Assembly: GCA_964407325.1 (NCBI GenBank)
Contig: CAYOVA010000009.1
Location: 1 to 40,924 of the forward strand
Reading direction: 5' to 3'
Length of the DNA stretch: 40,924 nt
From: JAOAFZ01 sp964407325
Lineage (GTDB): Bacteria > Patescibacteriota > Microgenomatia > UBA1406 > GWC2-37-13
In this document: positions 37,847 to 40,924 of the stretch, in pieces
How positions within the stretch are numbered: position 1 is the stretch's first letter
Layout of the letters: each line of letters begins with the position of its first letter
Notes under the pieces: model-generated
The model's database searches: none
The model's input: only the letters and a program-made list of their open reading frames with translations
What the model was told of the DNA's origin: nothing
Program-made: the position numbers and the translations under genes

Positions 37847-38665
37847 TTACCTGTAGCCTGTTTCGATAGCTCGTTTCATTTGTTTCAGTGAAGCAACGGC
37901 CCGATCTCCAACAGGTTGAACGGTAAGGATAGATTCAATAGGGAGAGGTTCAGCAAGAAGCACTTTTGGAAAGCCTCCGTCACCTTCTGTAACAGTTGGA
38001 ACATCTCCAAATGAAAGAACGTACCCGTGAGGCACATTTACTTCATCCGATGTATATTTCGGTGCTTTTCTAGAAAGGAATTCAACTAAATGATCCATTG
38101 TTGTTATTTGAAGTTCATTTTGAACAAAGGGATCTAACAATAATCGTTCGAGGGCTTGATAGTAAAGTCTGTTAGAGAATGAAGATGGTCCTAGTCCTTC
38201 CGATATATAACCCAAGTCATATTCAAGATCGGTTCGATCAAGAGGAACTCCGAAGGCTGCCGCACACATATCGCGCTCCTGTGCCTTCTTCGCCTCCTGG
38301 TACGCCCCACGTCCAGCATCAATAAGATCGCCTCTGATAGTGGAAAGAACACCCCGTGCAGGAATAAGTCCTGTTGCGATGCCTTCCTCCATCATTGCAG
38401 CTGAAATCCCAAAGTAGTTTTTCGCCTGACTTACATAAGGAGACAATCTTCTTGTACTGGCAGCTTGTACATAGCGTTCATAACATTCAAGAATATGAAC
38501 CATTCTGGCGAGCTCTTTAACGTTTGGAGGTAAAGAAAGCTCTATGGCCGGATTTACAGGAGTTTTTTGCGGTTCAGAAAGCGGCAAGCCGGATGAGTTT
38601 GGGATACTTCTCCCCCAGATTTCTTTTAACGCTGCGAGCGTCTGTTTAATTCTTTCTCCTGCCAT
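37847..38665 (-). CDS. Unknown 272-residue protein, second gene of the recombinase-like operon
   Basis: Not recognised. Soluble, with helical segments ELARMVHILECYERYVQAAS and IDAGRGAYQEAKKAQERD and a C-terminal mixed region (VPHGYVLSFGDVPTVTEGDGG). No enzyme motif. It starts 20 bp after the stop of the tyrosine-recombinase-like gene and is probably cotranscribed with it. It may be a partner of that protein; this is inferred from gene order only. Confidence 0.65.
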   Translation of the reverse strand: MAGERIKQTLAALKEIWGRSIPNSSGLPLSEPQKTPVNPAIELSLPPNVKELARMVHILECYERYVQAASTRRLSPYVSQAKNYFGISAAMMEEGIATGLIPARGVLSTIRGDLIDAGRGAYQEAKKAQERDMCAAAFGVPLDRTDLEYDLGYISEGLGPSSFSNRLYYQALERLLLDPFVQNELQITTMDHLVEFLSRKAPKYTSDEVNVPHGYVLSFGDVPTVTEGDGGFPKVLLAEPLPIESILTVQPVGDRAVASLKQMKRAIETGYR

Positions 38666-38685
38666 TACAGTATTTGTGCTTCAAA

Positions 38686-39546
38686 TTAAAGCTCTCCAAG
38701 CTTTTCCTTGCGCTCAGCTTCTTCCTTAACGAGGTTAAGGAAACGTTCGGTGGAAGACAGGCGGCGATGGCCGACAATCTTCGCGATATATTCCAAAGAT
38801 GCGCCGTTCATCAGCTGATGGGCAATAAAAGTGTTGCGTAAATCGTTTACGGTTGCAGATTCAATCTCTACTTCTTTAAAGCAGCGATCAATAATCTGGC
38901 GAATGTTACGAATTAAGAGTGGTTGTCCAGTTCTTGTGATAAAGACATGGTCATCTTTTGCTCCATTGCGTACTTTCATGTATTCCTGTAATGCCTTTTT
39001 AGCAGCATTATTCAAAGGAACTTCCCGTTCAATGTTTTTTCCGTATGTGCGAATCTTAAGATCGGCTTCACCAATATCCCCTACTCTGAGTTCTGCGAGT
39101 TCTCCGATTTTGACACCAGTTTGCAATAATACTTCAACAAGTGCATAGGTACGGATATCTTCTTTTGCAATATCGCGGAGTGCGCGGTATTCAAGTTTAC
39201 TTAAGATGCGTGGTGCTGACTGCTCAAATTTAGGGTGAGCTATATCGACAGAAGGATTCTGTTCTACATATTCTTCTTTCTTTAAAAAGCGGAAGAATGT
39301 ACGAATAGAATTCAACTTACGAGATGCTGATTTCTTTGTGTAGTTTTCTGCAATAAGTTTGTTAATAAAGTTTTCGATGTGTTCTCTTTTTACGTCACGG
39401 ATGTCCTGAACATCGTTTGATGCCAAAAATCCAACAAACTGTTCTAAATCTTTTTTGTATGCAACGATAGTAAATTGAGACTTTCCCTGCTTTTCGAGGG
39501 CTTCAACAAACTTTTCGAGCAATGCCGGGATCGATACGGTATTCAT
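38686..39546 (-). CDS. Tyrosine-recombinase-fold protein, catalytically degenerate
   Basis: 286 residues with the full two-domain layout of XerC/XerD-type recombinases: N-terminal SAM-like core-binding domain (about 1-105) and C-terminal catalytic fold (about 115-286). The catalytic set is broken. The Arg-I position is Lys146 (TGVKIGEL), the His of HxxR is Asn234 (NDLRN, Arg237 kept) and the nucleophilic Tyr is Phe269. Lys170 and His260 remain. Phe269 is exactly 9 residues after His260, where XerD has its Tyr, and its codon is TTC. No Tyr occurs in the last 23 residues. It should bind DNA but not cut it. It heads an operon with two unknown genes. Confidence 0.9.
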   Translation of the reverse strand: MNTVSIPALLEKFVEALEKQGKSQFTIVAYKKDLEQFVGFLASNDVQDIRDVKREHIENFINKLIAENYTKKSASRKLNSIRTFFRFLKKEEYVEQNPSVDIAHPKFEQSAPRILSKLEYRALRDIAKEDIRTYALVEVLLQTGVKIGELAELRVGDIGEADLKIRTYGKNIEREVPLNNAAKKALQEYMKVRNGAKDDHVFITRTGQPLLIRNIRQIIDRCFKEVEIESATVNDLRNTFIAHQLMNGASLEYIAKIVGHRRLSSTERFLNLVKEEAERKEKLGEL

Positions 39547-39554
39547 ATAGTCCT

Positions 39555-39560
39555 ATAATA
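39555..39560 (-). promoter_or_regulatory. -10 box (TATTAT) of the recombinase-like gene
   Basis: Ends 8 nt before the ATG at 39546; on the other strand a TATAAT in the same stretch could drive the small frame at 39570. Confidence 0.5.
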
Positions 39561-39569
39561 TATCATATA

Positions 39570-39713
39570 ATGATTAATAAAGCAAGCATAAATAAAATGA
39601 CTATTATGCATGATATATTACATTTAGTTGTGATAATAACTTTTTTACTTTACTGTAGAAAACGATTCGATCATTATAACCGCTTGAAGTTGATTAAGGA
39701 AGAGGTAAATTGA
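39570..39713 (+). CDS. Possible small single-helix membrane protein
   Basis: 47 codons from ATG 39570, or fewer from inner Mets. One hydrophobic helix, ILHLVVIITFLLY, is followed by a basic tail CRKRFDHYNRLK. The region is very AT-rich, so a hydrophobic chance frame is possible. No Shine-Dalgarno sequence; a TATAAT-like sequence lies just before. The whole gap 39547-39971 otherwise holds only the inverted repeat and promoter listed next. Confidence 0.3.
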   Translation: MINKASINKMTIMHDILHLVVIITFLLYCRKRFDHYNRLKLIKEEVN

Positions 39714-39863
39714 GGCTTTTACACACAGAATATGTATGGTTATGGGGTAGTATGATATGTTAAATTATATTATTATGAGATTTGAATACTGATGGTAAAA
39801 TAAAAGTTACAAGATGGACTTTTCCCTGTTATAAAAACCTATAGTTGAATGTTTGAAGTCATG

Positions 39864-39899
39864 ATTACTATATACAAACTAAACCATGTATATAGTAAT
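39864..39899. promoter_or_regulatory. Perfect 13-bp inverted repeat upstream of the thioredoxin promoter
   Basis: ATTACTATATACA and its exact complement TGTATATAGTAAT are separated by 10 bp and end 11 bp before the -35 box of trxA. There is no T-run on either strand. Likely operator. Confidence 0.6.
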
Positions 39900-39910
39900 T
39901 AGAGAATCTG

Positions 39911-39939
39911 TTGACTAAATACCTGGCGAGGATTAGAAT
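39911..39939 (+). promoter_or_regulatory. Sigma70-type promoter of trxA
   Basis: TTGACT (39911-39916), 17-bp spacer, TAGAAT (39934-39939). The leader is about 26 nt with a weak AGGA near 39962. Confidence 0.65.
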
Positions 39940-39971
39940 AATCAAGTTAACCGTTCATATCAGGAATTATC

Positions 39972-40292
39972 ATGGCTACACAAGTAACAAAGGATACATT
40001 TAAGCAGGAAGTTTTAGACAGAAAAGGTCTGGTGTTTGTAGACTTTTACGCAGTGTGGTGTGGTCCATGCAAAATGACTGAACCAATCATCGAAGAACTG
40101 GAAAAGGAAATGAAGGATATTCATTTCACTAAAATTGACGTCGATAATGACGGTGAACTTGCTTCTCAATACAATGTTTCGTCTATTCCTTCATTCTTTG
40201 TCTTTAAAGACGGGAAAGTGGCAGGCCAGGCACTGGGAGCCATGGGAAAGGAAGGGTTCGAGGACTTAATAGCCAAGGCGAAGAGTGCATAA
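39972..40292 (+). CDS. trxA: Thioredoxin
   Basis: 106 residues, the normal length of a stand-alone thioredoxin. The redox motif WCGPC is in VDFYAVWCGPCKM, the cis-Pro is in VSSIPSFFVFKDGK, and the buried Asp of VDFYA is present. No signal peptide, so it reduces cytoplasmic disulfides, possibly including those of enzymes such as ribonucleotide reductase. It has its own promoter and ends directly against the convergent small gene. Confidence 0.96.
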   Translation: MATQVTKDTFKQEVLDRKGLVFVDFYAVWCGPCKMTEPIIEELEKEMKDIHFTKIDVDNDGELASQYNVSSIPSFFVFKDGKVAGQALGAMGKEGFEDLIAKAKSA

Positions 40293-40613
40293 CTACTTCC
40301 GAGCAGCTACGGTAAAGTAGTAAAAATACTTATCCCAGTTTCGTGCTGTGGATTTATAGATATTATCTCCTAGAATATGGTCGTTTAATACTTCCCGAAT
40401 ACGGGTGATTTCTGAAAGTGATTGTCTGTTTTTGGGGTCTGCAATTGTAAGGTCAATCAATTCCAGCGCCCGGTATAAAGCATTCTTAGCCATTTCAACC
40501 TTTCCCTTCTCTTTCCATTTGACAGCCCTGCCAACTTCAGCCCCGATATTTGCCATTTGTAGGTGGATTGAAAATGTATTCCAGCTTTTTTTAAGGTTTT
40601 TATGAAAAGGCAT
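40293..40613 (-). CDS. Conserved small helical protein, unknown function
   Basis: 106 residues, all-helical, with no signal peptide. The pattern IGAEVGRAVKWKEKGKVEMAKNAL then ALELIDLTIADPKNR and a C-terminal YFYYFTVAAR matches, from memory, a family of hypothetical proteins that is widespread in Patescibacteria and other prokaryotes. The first half looks like a TPR- or HEPN-like helical bundle, but no catalytic HEPN motif is seen. Its stop lies next to the trxA stop, and a partial gene follows upstream on the same strand. Confidence 0.75.
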   Translation of the reverse strand: MPFHKNLKKSWNTFSIHLQMANIGAEVGRAVKWKEKGKVEMAKNALYRALELIDLTIADPKNRQSLSEITRIREVLNDHILGDNIYKSTARNWDKYFYYFTVAARK

Positions 40614-40631
40614 TGTTTTAATTTTATATTT

Positions 40632-40924
40632 TTACTTCTTCACCACCCGTACCACCCTACCATGGATTGTTTTAAGGGTAATATGTGCTTTCCACAACAG
40701 AAATTTGGCAAACTCCGCTAACCAGCGGATAGAAGTGGAAATTGGGGCTTTGGAGCCCATGATTACTTTTTCGTCGGAAATCGGAAGCTTTACGTTTCTG
40801 TAATCCGGGAAGTCGTTTTGCTTTACCGCCTGCAGCCCGTGTTTTTTTAGTTCATCGGGGAGCTCTATATCTTCTGGGCGTTCTTCAATATAGTTTTGAG
40901 GTTGTTGTTGCTCTTTTGGTTGGT
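40632..40924 (-). CDS. Conserved hypothetical protein, C-terminal part
   Basis: An uninterrupted minus-strand frame of 96 codons plus stop runs off the right edge, so the start is outside the window. It begins with a Gln/Pro-rich stretch, then ELPDELKKHGLQAV, FPDYRNVKLPISDEKVIMGS, ISTSIRWLAEFAKFLLWKAH and a basic end TIHGRVVRVVKK. The layout (disordered acidic part, then a short amphipathic domain) recalls, from memory, hypothetical proteins of other CPR genomes. Function unknown. Confidence 0.65.
   Translation of the reverse strand, partial: QPKEQQQPQNYIEERPEDIELPDELKKHGLQAVKQNDFPDYRNVKLPISDEKVIMGSKAPISTSIRWLAEFAKFLLWKAHITLKTIHGRVVRVVKK

Noticed and set aside
1..40924. TGA recoding as in Gracilibacteria or SR1
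   Set aside because: TGA ends several intact genes, including dnaN, the C25 protease and the 35854 gene, at family-typical lengths.
1..40924. tRNA, rRNA, CRISPR arrays and insertion sequences
   Set aside because: None could be recognised by eye on either strand. The only recombinase-like gene lacks catalytic residues and has no terminal repeats around it. A covariance-model scan would be needed to exclude small RNAs.

Overview
The window looks like a chromosomal segment of a Candidate Phyla Radiation (Patescibacteria) bacterium, probably Microgenomates-like. This is an inference from the gene set. There are several secreted proteins with long Pro/Thr tracts, a type IV pilin-like surface protein, an IPKTG sorting-signal protein, a TrmB-type regulator and many small orphan proteins. 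TGA works as an ordinary stop (for example in dnaN and mutL's neighbours), so the recoded-TGA lineages are excluded. Base composition is moderately AT-rich.

Layout. 0-3.2 kb: the end of an RmlC-like epimerase, an unrecognised 471-residue protein, a TrmB-like regulator and a small acidic protein with an excellent sigma70 promoter. 3.2-11.1 kb: an envelope block on the minus strand with a class A penicillin-binding protein, a pilin N-terminus fused to a seven-repeat Cys-paired beta-propeller, ogt, and a secreted C25 (gingipain-like) protease with a cohesin-like tail. 11.2-14.1 kb: a two-component system, a stand-alone receiver and a small exported protein. 14.1-20.7 kb: a HAD-like protein, then mutL, an AbrB/PIN toxin-antitoxin pair and mutS on one strand. 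20.8-21.7 kb: two divergent small genes that end in the same hairpin. 22.0-24.3 kb: a 7TM protein plus an ATP-grasp/retropepsin fusion. 24.3-27.1 kb: a Fic protein, a membrane acyltransferase and an HTH/PIN pair; both regulatory-type genes sit behind tandem 10-bp repeats. 27.2-32.3 kb: a zincin, a SpoIID-type envelope protein, a Cys-rich membrane protein, an AT-rich pair of unknown genes and a putative sortase substrate. 32.3-35.8 kb: comF-like, dnaA (with an inverted pair of DnaA boxes) and dnaN. 35.8-40.9 kb: small GC-richer genes, rnhA, an operon headed by a tyrosine-recombinase-fold protein that has lost its catalytic tyrosine, thioredoxin and conserved small proteins.

Two themes cut across the window. 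First, at least sixteen genes have a good -10 box only 6-10 nt before the start codon, which predicts leaderless mRNAs. A minority of small genes instead have strong Shine-Dalgarno sequences and hairpin ends. Second, short repeats sit in unusual places: inside the mutS reading frame, as 10-bp operator arrays, and as a duplicated gene end beside the zincin gene.

The most attractive candidates for undescribed biology are the pilin-propeller fusion, the catalytically degenerate recombinase with its two unknown partners, the repeat insertions in mutS and the 10-bp operator arrays.
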